Source: a virus. Taken from it: a stretch of 32,797 nucleotides of DNA. The stretch is taken from IMG/VR virus record IMGVR_UViG_3300021397_000006, positions 1 to 32,797 of that record. The stretch is one strand, 5' to 3'. The notes under the pieces are model-generated. The model made no database searches and was not told the DNA's origin. It worked only from the letters and a program-made list of their open reading frames with translations. Shown here piece by piece: positions 23,691 to 29,996 of this stretch; within the stretch, counting starts at the first letter, position 1; every line of letters begins with the position of its first letter. A program made the translations under genes and the position numbers.

Positions 23691-24254
23691 CTATCCCCAC
23701 TGGTCAGCCATGGCATTAGCTATGCCTTGGAATGTTCTCGAACGGTCAACAGAATTGCGTGGTGTCTGATACCAGCCTTTGGTATAGCGCCTGCCGTTGG
23801 GTGTCGTGATATAGCTAATGTCCACCACCTCGGTAGGCCTCAGCTTGGGCAGGTTCTTTAGCCATAGGCATGTGCGTTTGCTGTAGTCGTGGCCGTGATG
23901 ATATGGCTGGATGGTTTGAGTGTAAGGTGGTAGGTTGGCAGCCCTTGATGGCACGGGGTTCTCTACACAGATTTTTGGTATGTCAGCGTTCAGCAGAGAC
24001 ATGAATAGGCTGGTATCTATCTTCCGACCCTCTCGCTTGTTCCAGATTGACCTAGTTCTGGCGATGTAGGTGCAAACAGGGTGTGCGATCATCATGTCCC
24101 AGCCCCTGTCCAGATGCTTTAGAACGTCATCCTGAATGTGGTGAGTGCTTGATCGCTCCGTCTGTAGCAGATCGCACGACCACGCATCGTGACCCTTGGC
24201 CCTGAATGCATCGCGGATGATGCCTGACATTTCGCATGCTATTAAAATCTTCAT
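23691..24254 (-). CDS. C5-cytosine methyltransferase-like protein
   Basis: This 187-aa protein opens with a SAM-binding-type strand-turn ([20 protein letters not shown]), continues HDAWSCDL, and has MIAHPVC61TY in the place of the catalytic PC loop and CVE98NP as motif VI. These are family marks of short phage Dcm-like proteins. HPVC replaces the commoner HPPC, and there is no target-recognition domain, so its activity and specificity are uncertain. It could methylate phage DNA against restriction or act in base modification. AGGAAAA precedes the ATG, which overlaps the upstream stop (ATGA). The gene lies in a G+C-richer segment than the replication genes. Confidence 0.75.
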   Translation of the reverse strand: MKILIACEMSGIIRDAFRAKGHDAWSCDLLQTERSSTHHIQDDVLKHLDRGWDMMIAHPVCTYIARTRSIWNKREGRKIDTSLFMSLLNADIPKICVENPVPSRAANLPPYTQTIQPYHHGHDYSKRTCLWLKNLPKLRPTEVVDISYITTPNGRRYTKGWYQTPRNSVDRSRTFQGIANAMADQWG

Positions 24255-24424
24255 TGGGTTTTCCTCTTGTTTCTTAGCACCAAGCGAGCGGCATACAGAC
24301 GTGCCTCTTCCTCCTCTGTGTTAAGCCATGGGTGCATCGACAAAGCCTTCACCATGTTGGCTATGGCCCACGTAGGCTGGCGCCCTACTATCTTCTCAGC
24401 TTCTGCTAGTGTCATCGGGTTCAT
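24251..24424 (-). CDS. 57-aa hypothetical phage protein
   Basis: This ORF is too short for routine calling but is tightly packed: its ATG overlaps the upstream stop by four bases and its TGA overlaps the methyltransferase-like ATG. The protein ([20 protein letters not shown] is the start, then [20 protein letters not shown]) looks like a compact helical domain recurrent in alphaproteobacterial phages, from memory. Function is unknown. Confidence 0.65.
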   Translation of the reverse strand: MNPMTLAEAEKIVGRQPTWAIANMVKALSMHPWLNTEEEEARLYAARLVLRNKRKTQ

Positions 24425-24636
24425 CCTTCTGCCTGCTGTGTTGGTTGTGCCTTGGGCAGATCCTCAAATGTAAGGAACCACTCCCGCCACGCCTGAGCCT
24501 TAGCCTTAGCGTTGAATGTGAACGTCCCAAGCTTTGCGTGGTCAGTCGTATCGTAGCAGGTGACAGCATATAACTTCTGGCCCTTGATCTTAGTTGCTTG
24601 GGTAGCATAGACGGTCTTATGTACTGTGTTTGACAT
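24421..24636 (-). CDS. Hypothetical protein
   Basis: This 71-aa protein starts [20 protein letters not shown], with a beta-rich half ([21 protein letters not shown]) and a helix ([18 protein letters not shown]). AAAGGA precedes the ATG, and a copy of the 24664-24720 repeat lies 27 bases further upstream. No family is recognised. Confidence 0.6.
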   Translation of the reverse strand: MSNTVHKTVYATQATKIKGQKLYAVTCYDTTDHAKLGTFTFNAKAKAQAWREWFLTFEDLPKAQPTQQAEG

Positions 24637-24663
24637 GATCTGTATCCTTTAGGGTTTAGGGTT

Positions 24664-24720
24664 AGGGTAGTCTATACAACGTCCACAGGTACGCGCCATG
24701 GGCGTTGCGAAGGCTGTCCT
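24664..24720. repeat. Intergenic repeat copy A
   Basis: About 57 bases, beginning AGGGTAGTCTATACAACGTC and ending GGGCGTTGCGAAGGCTGTCC, match copy B at 25093-25147 at both flanks but differ in a core of 8-9 bases. The conserved arms CAACGTCCA and TGGGCGTTG pair as a 9-bp stem (one G-T). It lies just upstream of the gene ending at 24421. Confidence 0.85.
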
Positions 24721-24742
24721 ATCTCACCACACGCCTAGTGCC

Positions 24743-25057
24743 TCACAGCGCCTCCCCCATGCGCCGTTTCCGCGCTTCGCGGCGTCTCTCAAAATCTTTA
24801 CTCATTTCCAGCCTTTCTCGATGCTCATCTACCATAGAATAAATCGTGTTTTCTGGCACGTTTGCCATGTCGATTACATTGTCGTCAGGGTCACACAATT
24901 CTACATCGACCCAGCGGATGCCGGTCACTGCAAATTTGGGTTCACCTGCATCAGATACAGCCGCGACTACTAAATCCAGATTGTCCGGCAGGCCGTGATT
25001 TTCGTTCCAGCGCTTGCAATATTCGATCTCAGGGCGCGTTATGGTGAAAATTTGCAT
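24743..25057 (-). CDS. Hypothetical protein flanked by direct repeats
   Basis: This 104-aa protein starts MQIFTITRPEIEYCKRWNEN. It has an alpha/beta N-terminal part (LDLVVAAVSDAGEPKFAVTGIRWVDVELCD) and a highly charged C-terminal helix (DEHRERLEMSKDFERRREAR). AAAGGGA precedes the ATG. The gene is the only one between the two copies of the intergenic repeat, and its G+C is higher than that of the replication block. No family is recognised. Confidence 0.6.
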   Translation of the reverse strand: MQIFTITRPEIEYCKRWNENHGLPDNLDLVVAAVSDAGEPKFAVTGIRWVDVELCDPDDNVIDMANVPENTIYSMVDEHRERLEMSKDFERRREARKRRMGEAL

Positions 25058-25092
25058 CTGTTTGTTCCCTTTTTGGTTTCTGTTGGGGTTCT

Positions 25093-25147
25093 AGGGTAGT
25101 CTATACAACGTCCACAGTTCGAACTATGGGCGTTGCGAAGGCTATCC
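25093..25147. repeat. Intergenic repeat copy B
   Basis: This copy matches copy A over its first 25 bases and its last about 18 bases. The variable core here is AGTTCGAACT (25116-25125), a perfect palindrome, inside the same CAACGTCCA/TGGGCGTTG stem. It lies 35 bases upstream of the gene starting at 25057. Confidence 0.85.
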
Positions 25148-25158
25148 TTGGTTTATGT

Positions 25159-25764
25159 TTAAAGGATTACGCAATCAACATGATAGGCACTGACTGCATC
25201 ACCAGTGTCCAAACGTCGATTGGCCTGGTTGCCTGCGACATATTCGCTCCACGTGTCCCACCACCATTCGGCACCTTGCGCTTGGCATAGCTCAACATAT
25301 GCAAACACCTTGGCGCGTTGCTTATCCTTTGACAGCTTGGGGGATACCTTAACGGCGCTTGGTTTCATGCCTAAGCGTTTAAGATTGTGACTGTCGATGC
25401 AAGCAGTGTTGAAACCCATGCATTGCAGAACAAAGCTAGCCTTTACCATGCCTAAATTTGGCACCTGCATAAGCAGCAAGGTAGCATCGGCGATGACTTC
25501 GGGATTGCTCGGACCCTTCTCTTTCAAGTGATGCAGCTTAAGCCATAGCCAGTCAGCATGTGTTTGGATATAGGCTAAGCCTTCTGCCTTTTTGCCCCAC
25601 AGGAAACGCGAAGATAAGCCTGTCTCTGCTATGTCCAAGCGTTGTGTCTTGACCGTGGATAGTCCCGCTTGGATTGTGCATAGGACGAATTCCACAACGT
25701 CAATTAATCCCTCGGGTGACTTGGCCGCATGATCTGATATGAGTGCTACGTCGCGTTTATACAT
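25159..25764 (-). CDS. HhH-GPD DNA glycosylase-like protein
   Basis: This is a 201-aa protein. The stretch VPNLGMVKASFVLQCMG (residues 101-117) followed by FNTACID124SHNLKRLG matches the helix-hairpin-helix plus GPD/Asp signature of base-excision glycosylases (compare LPGVG-K-TA and VDTH in endonuclease III). D124 sits at the catalytic Asp. The lysine nucleophile position reads V107, with K108 one residue later, so it may be monofunctional or not a lyase. It could remove modified bases, acting on host, phage or competitor DNA. AAAGGA precedes the ATG. The resemblance is by motif only; a fold search would settle it. Confidence 0.55.
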   Translation of the reverse strand: MYKRDVALISDHAAKSPEGLIDVVEFVLCTIQAGLSTVKTQRLDIAETGLSSRFLWGKKAEGLAYIQTHADWLWLKLHHLKEKGPSNPEVIADATLLLMQVPNLGMVKASFVLQCMGFNTACIDSHNLKRLGMKPSAVKVSPKLSKDKQRAKVFAYVELCQAQGAEWWWDTWSEYVAGNQANRRLDTGDAVSAYHVDCVIL

Positions 25765-25794
25765 TGCCTGGTTTCCTTTGTTGCGTTGTTGTGA

Positions 25795-25983
25795 TTACCA
25801 ACATTCTAGGCGGTAGGAAACGGCCCCGCTGGGTGATCCGTATTTGATTAGCAGGTTCTCGGCTTCAAGCTTAGCCTCTTCCAACGTCCGGGCCGACAAA
25901 GTTTCGCGGCAATAATCTAAGCCCGAACCTGTTAAAAATATCGCTTGGTAAGCTGCGTGCAGTGGCGCTTCGGTTTCTAACAT
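25795..25983 (-). CDS. Hypothetical small protein, first gene of the leftward block
   Basis: This is a 62-aa protein. I chose the ATG at 25981-25983 (MLETEAPLHAAYQAIFLTGS), which follows a GAGAGAGAGA purine tract. The frame continues open upstream for 64 codons, but that part crosses repeats and a promoter. The helical segment TLEEAKLEAENLLIKYG is followed by strands, and the C-terminus is YRLECW. No family is recognised. Confidence 0.55.
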   Translation of the reverse strand: MLETEAPLHAAYQAIFLTGSGLDYCRETLSARTLEEAKLEAENLLIKYGSPSGAVSYRLECW

Positions 25984-26050
25984 TCTCTCTCTCTCTTGTT
26001 TGTTTGTTGAATGAGTGGCTAGCCTACTTCGAAAACGTGCCCAGACCCCC

Positions 26051-26090
26051 ACGCAGTTTTTACATAGCAGCCATGCAGTTTTTGCATAGC
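26051..26090. repeat. Two direct repeats with internal dyad in the leftward leader
   Basis: ACGCAGTTTTTACATAGC (26051-26068) and ATGCAGTTTTTGCATAGC (26073-26090) differ at two of 18 positions and are spaced 22 bases apart, about two helical turns. The second contains ATGCA-GTTTT-TGCAT. The spacing on one DNA face suggests protein binding sites between the leftward promoter and its first gene. Confidence 0.7.
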
Positions 26091-26125
26091 TCGAGACCAG
26101 CTGGCCGTGCCTGTCTCGCATGTGT

Positions 26126-26154
26126 ATTATATAGCAAGGACAAAATGAGAACAA
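26126..26154 (-). promoter_or_regulatory. Leftward sigma70-type promoter
   Basis: Read leftward, TTGTTC (26149-26154) and a perfect TATAAT (26126-26131) are separated by 17 bases. It lies about 143 bases upstream of the first leftward gene (start 25983). The -35 matches the consensus at only three positions, so activation or extended contacts may be needed. Confidence 0.5.
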
Positions 26155-26426
26155 ATCGCAAGTCAGGGTCGCCATAGGATATCCAGCGTTAGAAAAGGCA
26201 AGGCCGCTGCAGGGCGCTTAAAACCGCTTTAAATTGCTGTGGTAATCTAGTACCGCCACAGTGCTGCAAATTTGCCACAGGTGTTGCATAAATGTCACAA
26301 GTGTTACATTGTAACAATCCGTTGGCGATTACATAGCAGGCTAATGGTTAATGCCCTAACAGTAAGTAAGACTACAGTAAGGTACGCAACAATAAGCCAT
26401 GCAACAATTAAGGGGCTAACTAATTT

Positions 26427-26545
26427 CCGTTGTGCGATGCAACATACTAGGCAGTATCCGTTGTGCAGTGCAACATACCAGGCAGTATCCGTTGTGCAGC
26501 TCAACATACCAGGTAGTATCTGTGTTGCAGTGCAGCATATTCTTG
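26427..26545 (+). repeat. 31-bp iteron array
   Basis: Three contiguous 31-base units, 26427-26457, 26458-26488 and 26489-26519, each begin CCGTTGTGC and end GTAT; a degenerate fourth starts at 26520. Each unit contains the dyad GTTG-N7-CAAC (imperfect in unit 3, GTTG...TCAAC). There are no spacers, so this is not CRISPR. Such iterons typically bind replication initiators or repressors. Confidence 0.85.
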
Positions 26546-26774
26546 GGCCTGGCCCGGGGGTACGCGGGGTAGCCTCTTATATGTACAATGCACCAAAACA
26601 TTTTCTAATAATTTTCCAGGTCATGCAAAAAGCCCTAGGAAGCTCCTGTACGTCCAAGGCTTGTTTCTAGGCTACGAACCCAGCAGATAACAAGACAAGG
26701 ACACCAAAGGAGGCTCCTAGAGCTTTACAGCAGATATTTGACATATGAAGCTACCCTAGAAAAGCGGAACCTTC

Positions 26775-26794
26775 CTAAGGATATACTTAGTACT
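26775..26794 (-). promoter_or_regulatory. Diverged leftward copy of the 20-nt dyad motif
   Basis: Read leftward it is GTACTAAGTATATCCTTAGG, 17 of 20 bases identical to the leader motif. It is followed by GAAGG, as in copy 1 before the primase-helicase gene. It is far (about 790 bases) from the first leftward gene. Confidence 0.55.
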
Positions 26795-26950
26795 ATCCTA
26801 TGTACTATAATCCTTTATATATTTCCTTTATAGATTTATCTAGTACAGTACTAAGTACTATCCTTAGTACGTCCTAAGTATAATACTAGGGTATCATACA
26901 TACCAATCTTTGTCAATATAAAAATAATAATATATTTTGCACTTTCCCTA

Positions 26951-26979
26951 TTGACACCAATATAAGAGTACTGTATAAT
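26951..26979 (+). promoter_or_regulatory. Consensus sigma70 promoter for terS and downstream genes
   Basis: TTGACA (26951-26956) and TATAAT (26974-26979) are both perfect and separated by exactly 17 bases. Start of transcription is expected near 26986, giving a 5' leader of about 75 bases that includes the 27008-27046 hairpin and the 20-nt motif. Confidence 0.85.
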
Positions 26980-27007
26980 GTCTACCAATTGATTCATTCA
27001 TATATGT

Positions 27008-27046
27008 ATATCCTTAGTCCTAGTTCATAGGACATACTAAGGATAT
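27008..27046 (+). promoter_or_regulatory. Large hairpin/cruciform in the terS leader
   Basis: ATATCCTTAGT (27008-27018) pairs perfectly with ACTAAGGATAT (27036-27046), and an inner stem CCTA/TAGG (27019-27022 / 27028-27031) encloses GTTCA. The 3' arm is part of the 20-nt motif, so protein binding to the motif and hairpin formation would compete. Confidence 0.65.
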
Positions 27047-27053
27047 CCTAAGG
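27034..27053 (+). promoter_or_regulatory. 20-nt dyad motif, rightward copy (terS leader)
   Basis: ATACTAAGGATATCCTAAGG ends eight bases before the terS ATG and is identical to the copy before the primase-helicase gene. Its last bases (AAGGAA with what follows) act as the ribosome site. Confidence 0.85.
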
Positions 27054-27061
27054 AACCCTAA

Positions 27062-27595
27062 ATGGCTTTGTTTGAAAGAGAAGCATTTATTAACTCAGTT
27101 GGTCATACAAGAATTAAATCACTATTCCTTGAGTTAAGTTATGATAACAATAAGTTCCAACTATTTACATTAAAAGATAAAGATATTGTCAACTCCGAAG
27201 GTAAGCCCCTTCTTAGTATTAAGAAATTATATTTAGATCATGTGTCAAATGACCCAACTGAGTATACCTTTGCTATGGCTGTCTTCGGTACTTGGGATAT
27301 TTGGGATACAATCAGAACTAACCCATCTCTCCGTAGATACTACAGTAAGTGGAGAGAGGAAGTTGATGTAAGGATTAAGTCAGAAGCAATCAGAAGCATA
27401 GCTGAGGAAATGAGAGAAGGTGGTAGGTCATCCTTTACAGCAGCCAAACTACTTCTAGAAAGAGGTTGGATTGAAAAGGTTAGTCCTCATGATCGTAAGT
27501 CCGAAAGACAAAAGCAAAAAGAAACTACCTTAGATCGTCAAGCTATGCAGATGCTCTCCAAAGACGCAGAACGGTTAGGTCTAAAAGTTAACTAG
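27062..27595 (+). CDS. terS: Terminase small subunit
   Basis: This 177-aa protein opens MALFEREAFINSVGHTRIKS, followed by the KKLYLDHVSNDPTEYTFAMAVFG segment and W-rich helices (WDIWDTIRTNP). Next come a coiled helix and the FTAAKLLLERGW motif, and a basic C-terminus. This is the pattern of small terminase subunits in marine podoviruses, which recognise phage DNA and deliver it to TerL for packaging. The N-terminal half is not the usual helix-turn-helix, as in several such phages. It is the first gene of the rightward block, with TerL five kilobases downstream; tail genes have been placed between them. Confidence 0.72.
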   Translation: MALFEREAFINSVGHTRIKSLFLELSYDNNKFQLFTLKDKDIVNSEGKPLLSIKKLYLDHVSNDPTEYTFAMAVFGTWDIWDTIRTNPSLRRYYSKWREEVDVRIKSEAIRSIAEEMREGGRSSFTAAKLLLERGWIEKVSPHDRKSERQKQKETTLDRQAMQMLSKDAERLGLKVN

Positions 27596-27656
27596 GGTAG
27601 ACTCAGTAGGAAGTACTCAACACTGAAAGTACTCAGTAGGAAATAGGGAATACTAA

Positions 27657-29759
27657 ATGGCTAAGAAACCTACCGTCTCGACTATTAGCTCAGGGTATGC
27701 TTCAAATACTCAGCTTAATGCTAACTTTGAAGCACTAAGAGATTCCTTTGATAACACTTTGTCTCTTGACGGTAGTAGCCCTAACGCTATGGGTTCTGAC
27801 TTAGACCTAAATAATAACGACCTAATCAACGCAGGTACGATAGCTACTAATGCTCTAAGTGTAGGTGGTACTTACCTAACAGCAGATTCAGCTACAGTTA
27901 CAGGCGCTTCTCTTCACTCAGATAACTTCACAGGTAATGGGTCCACTACAGCTTTTACTCTTACCTATAAACCATTCATTGAAAACAACACACAAGTCTA
28001 TATTAACGGTGTTTATCAAAACAAAGAAACTTATTCTATTTCAGAAAAAGTACTTACCTTTTCACAGGCACCTGTAGCAACTACATCCATTGAAGTTGTT
28101 GTAGCTAGGTCTTTAACCTTTAGTGCTACCGAGTCATCTAACGTAAGTCATATCCATTCAGGTACAGGCGCAGTAGGTCGTACCGCCAGCGCCAAACTTC
28201 AAGATGTCCTAACAGTAGCTGATTTCGATACTTCAAGTAACTTTGTAGTTTCAGCCTTAAATAATATAGCATTCATTGAATCAGATGTTACAGTCTCAGT
28301 AGCTGCGTCAGGTGGTAACGTAACCACTCTTCAAGCTGCCTTAACAGGTATTGCTAATTGGATGATTGCATCTGATGCCCTGGTTACAATCCAAATCGCA
28401 GCTGGTGTTTTTACCTGTAGTTCTATATCCTTTGACCACCCCTACGGAAGCAGGATTATAGTCCAAGGAGCAAGCCTATCCACAGTAACAGCTCCTAACG
28501 GTGTAAGTGTTACATCTAACGGAGCTAGAGACCACGATGTAGTTTGGACATCCACTGGTCATGGACTAACTACAAGCGACTATGTAGTCATTAAAGATAT
28601 TCCAGTAGCTGGCACCAACGAAGTCTTTGAAGGAATTTTTAAAGTTACAGCAGTTGGTAGCACAAATACTTTCACAGTTAAAAACACAGCTAAAAATACA
28701 TCTATTTCTTTTACAGGTTCAATTGGAACTGGTGTATCAATTCAAAAGTACGGTACAGTTTTGTCTTTCCCTAGCTTAGGTACTGGCAATGGTATCACAG
28801 TTTACGGCTACGGACCTGAGTGGGAGAACTTAGCCTTTGTAGGTGATGGCTCAGGTGACAGTGTAGGCATGATGCTTTGGTACGGAGCTTATACCCGTAT
28901 TGAAGCTGGGGCGTTCTACAACTGGTCAAGCCACGGTCTATACGGTATCTATGACGGAACAGTTGATGCTCAGTTTGTTGTTTGCTCTAACTGCGGTGAA
29001 CACGGAATCTATGCCTTAAACAACTCAACCTTTCAATTTGCAAGTGCGATCTCAACAGGTAATAATGGAAGCGGTGCAGTTAACGCAGGCAGTCATGTAG
29101 CTGCGTCAAGCTTTCTAACGGCTGGTAATACCTCAAGCGGTTACTTCGGAGGTGACGGAAGCACAGGTGTTGTTCAGAACATTGTTTCTGTTCAGAATGG
29201 CCTCTACGGTGTATCTTTAGAGGAAGCTAGTCACGTTGATGTAAAAGGTGCAAGTACGCTCATTAAAAATAACCTCGGTAACAGAGGTGTAAGTGTAAGT
29301 GAGAGATCATTTGCTGATATAACTGGCGCTACTATCAGTGGTCATACATACGACCTTTACGGAGAAAAACTTGGCTACATAGCCAGTAACGGTTCTGAAG
29401 GGTCAACAGAAGGTTTTGTAACAGGTGCTGGGCAAAATGGTGGCTCAAGTGATATAACCTTAACGGGTCAACTAAGTATTGACGGCAATGCAGCTATGGA
29501 CTACTTTGATGTAGCCACTAAAGCTCACGACTTAGGAAGCATTGCAGCGGGTGCCCAAGCTAGTACAACACTAACAATGACAGGCTCTACTACTACTAAC
29601 ACGGGTTTCTTTGTAAACTGTAACTCACCTGTAGCAGGTCTTATCTACACAGCTACTTGCTCAACAACTAACACAGTTACGATCACAGCTTCAAACATTA
29701 CAACTGGTGCTATCTCAGCTTTAGCTAGAACGTACACAGTTGCAGCAGTAGGAGTTTAG
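27657..29759 (+). CDS. Tail fiber/spike with beta-helix body
   Basis: This is a 700-aa protein. Residues 1 to about 75 form an N-terminal adaptor (TVSTISSGYASNTQLNANFE, then LDLNNNDLINAG) like those that anchor fibers in marine phages. Residues about 90-155 resemble the T7 gp17 N-terminal domain unit (VYINGVYQNKETYSISEKVL). The remainder is Gly/Ser/Thr/Asn-rich and strand-repetitive (for example GIYALNNSTFQFASA and GIYDGTVDAQFVVCSN), typical of right-handed beta-helix spikes that bind or cleave surface polysaccharide. No catalytic site is evident. The gap before it contains a duplicated ACTCAGTAGGAA. Confidence 0.82.
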   Translation: MAKKPTVSTISSGYASNTQLNANFEALRDSFDNTLSLDGSSPNAMGSDLDLNNNDLINAGTIATNALSVGGTYLTADSATVTGASLHSDNFTGNGSTTAFTLTYKPFIENNTQVYINGVYQNKETYSISEKVLTFSQAPVATTSIEVVVARSLTFSATESSNVSHIHSGTGAVGRTASAKLQDVLTVADFDTSSNFVVSALNNIAFIESDVTVSVAASGGNVTTLQAALTGIANWMIASDALVTIQIAAGVFTCSSISFDHPYGSRIIVQGASLSTVTAPNGVSVTSNGARDHDVVWTSTGHGLTTSDYVVIKDIPVAGTNEVFEGIFKVTAVGSTNTFTVKNTAKNTSISFTGSIGTGVSIQKYGTVLSFPSLGTGNGITVYGYGPEWENLAFVGDGSGDSVGMMLWYGAYTRIEAGAFYNWSSHGLYGIYDGTVDAQFVVCSNCGEHGIYALNNSTFQFASAISTGNNGSGAVNAGSHVAASSFLTAGNTSSGYFGGDGSTGVVQNIVSVQNGLYGVSLEEASHVDVKGASTLIKNNLGNRGVSVSERSFADITGATISGHTYDLYGEKLGYIASNGSEGSTEGFVTGAGQNGGSSDITLTGQLSIDGNAAMDYFDVATKAHDLGSIAAGAQASTTLTMTGSTTTNTGFFVNCNSPVAGLIYTATCSTTNTVTITASNITTGAISALARTYTVAAVGV

Positions 29760-29760
29760 A

Positions 29761-29973
29761 ATGGAAAAAACCCTCGGACCTGTTAGAGAATCTTTTTCAG
29801 AAAGTTTTAATCAGACTTTCTATTACCAAGCAGTAGGTAATGGTAAAGTTAAAATTTGGTTGTCTGATAGTGTGATTACTGAATCAGAAAATCTAACCAA
29901 TGTCCAAGACAACTACTCGGAACACGGCATTCCTTCCGCATTGTTGTGGCAAGACGACAATTTAATTCAATAA
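29761..29973 (+). CDS. Hypothetical protein between fiber genes
   Basis: This 70-aa protein starts MEKTLGPVRESFSESFNQTF one base after the spike stop. It appears beta-rich (YYQAVGNGKVKIWLSDSVIT) with an acidic C-terminus. Its location between two fiber genes suggests a small virion or fiber-assembly protein, but no family is recognised. Confidence 0.6.
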   Translation: MEKTLGPVRESFSESFNQTFYYQAVGNGKVKIWLSDSVITESENLTNVQDNYSEHGIPSALLWQDDNLIQ

Positions 29974-29996
29974 ACTTAATCTAGAAGGAAAAGTTA

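Larger units (their letters stand above)
25984..27061. promoter_or_regulatory. Divergent noncoding control region (candidate origin)
   Basis: This stretch of about 1.1 kb has no credible gene. From left to right it holds two 22-base-spaced repeats (26051-26090), a leftward promoter (26126-26154), a GGATATCC element (26177-26184), an inverted repeat GTTACATTGTAAC (26303-26315), two GCAACAAT words (26386 and 26401), three head-to-tail 31-bp iterons (26427-26519), a G+C-rich patch with GGGCCTGGCCC (about 26545-26572), a diverged leftward copy of the 20-nt motif (26775-26794), a rightward consensus promoter, and a large hairpin. The mix of iterons, an AT-rich flank and divergent promoters suggests an origin plus early-promoter switch. 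This is inference. Confidence 0.6.

Noticed and set aside
23534-23716. 60-aa leftward ORF (MPWLTSGD start)
   Set aside because: It overlaps the methyltransferase-like gene's end and has poor composition; the TM-peptide frame in the same place looks like a real protein.
24652-24670. Telomere-like TTTAGGG/TTAGGG string
   Set aside because: Only about two and a half short units are present in a phage leader; this is chance similarity.
25984-26175. N-terminal extension of the 62-aa gene to 126 aa
   Set aside because: The extension crosses the phased repeats and the -10 of the leftward promoter; the ATG at 25983 follows a purine-rich site.
26427-26545. CRISPR array
   Set aside because: The 31-bp units are contiguous with no variable spacers, and no cas genes other than a lone Cas4-like phage exonuclease are present.
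26272-26670. 132-aa rightward ORF in the control region
   Set aside because: It is made largely of the 31-bp iterons, has no ribosome site, and has repeat-driven composition; the antisense ORFs there have the same cause.
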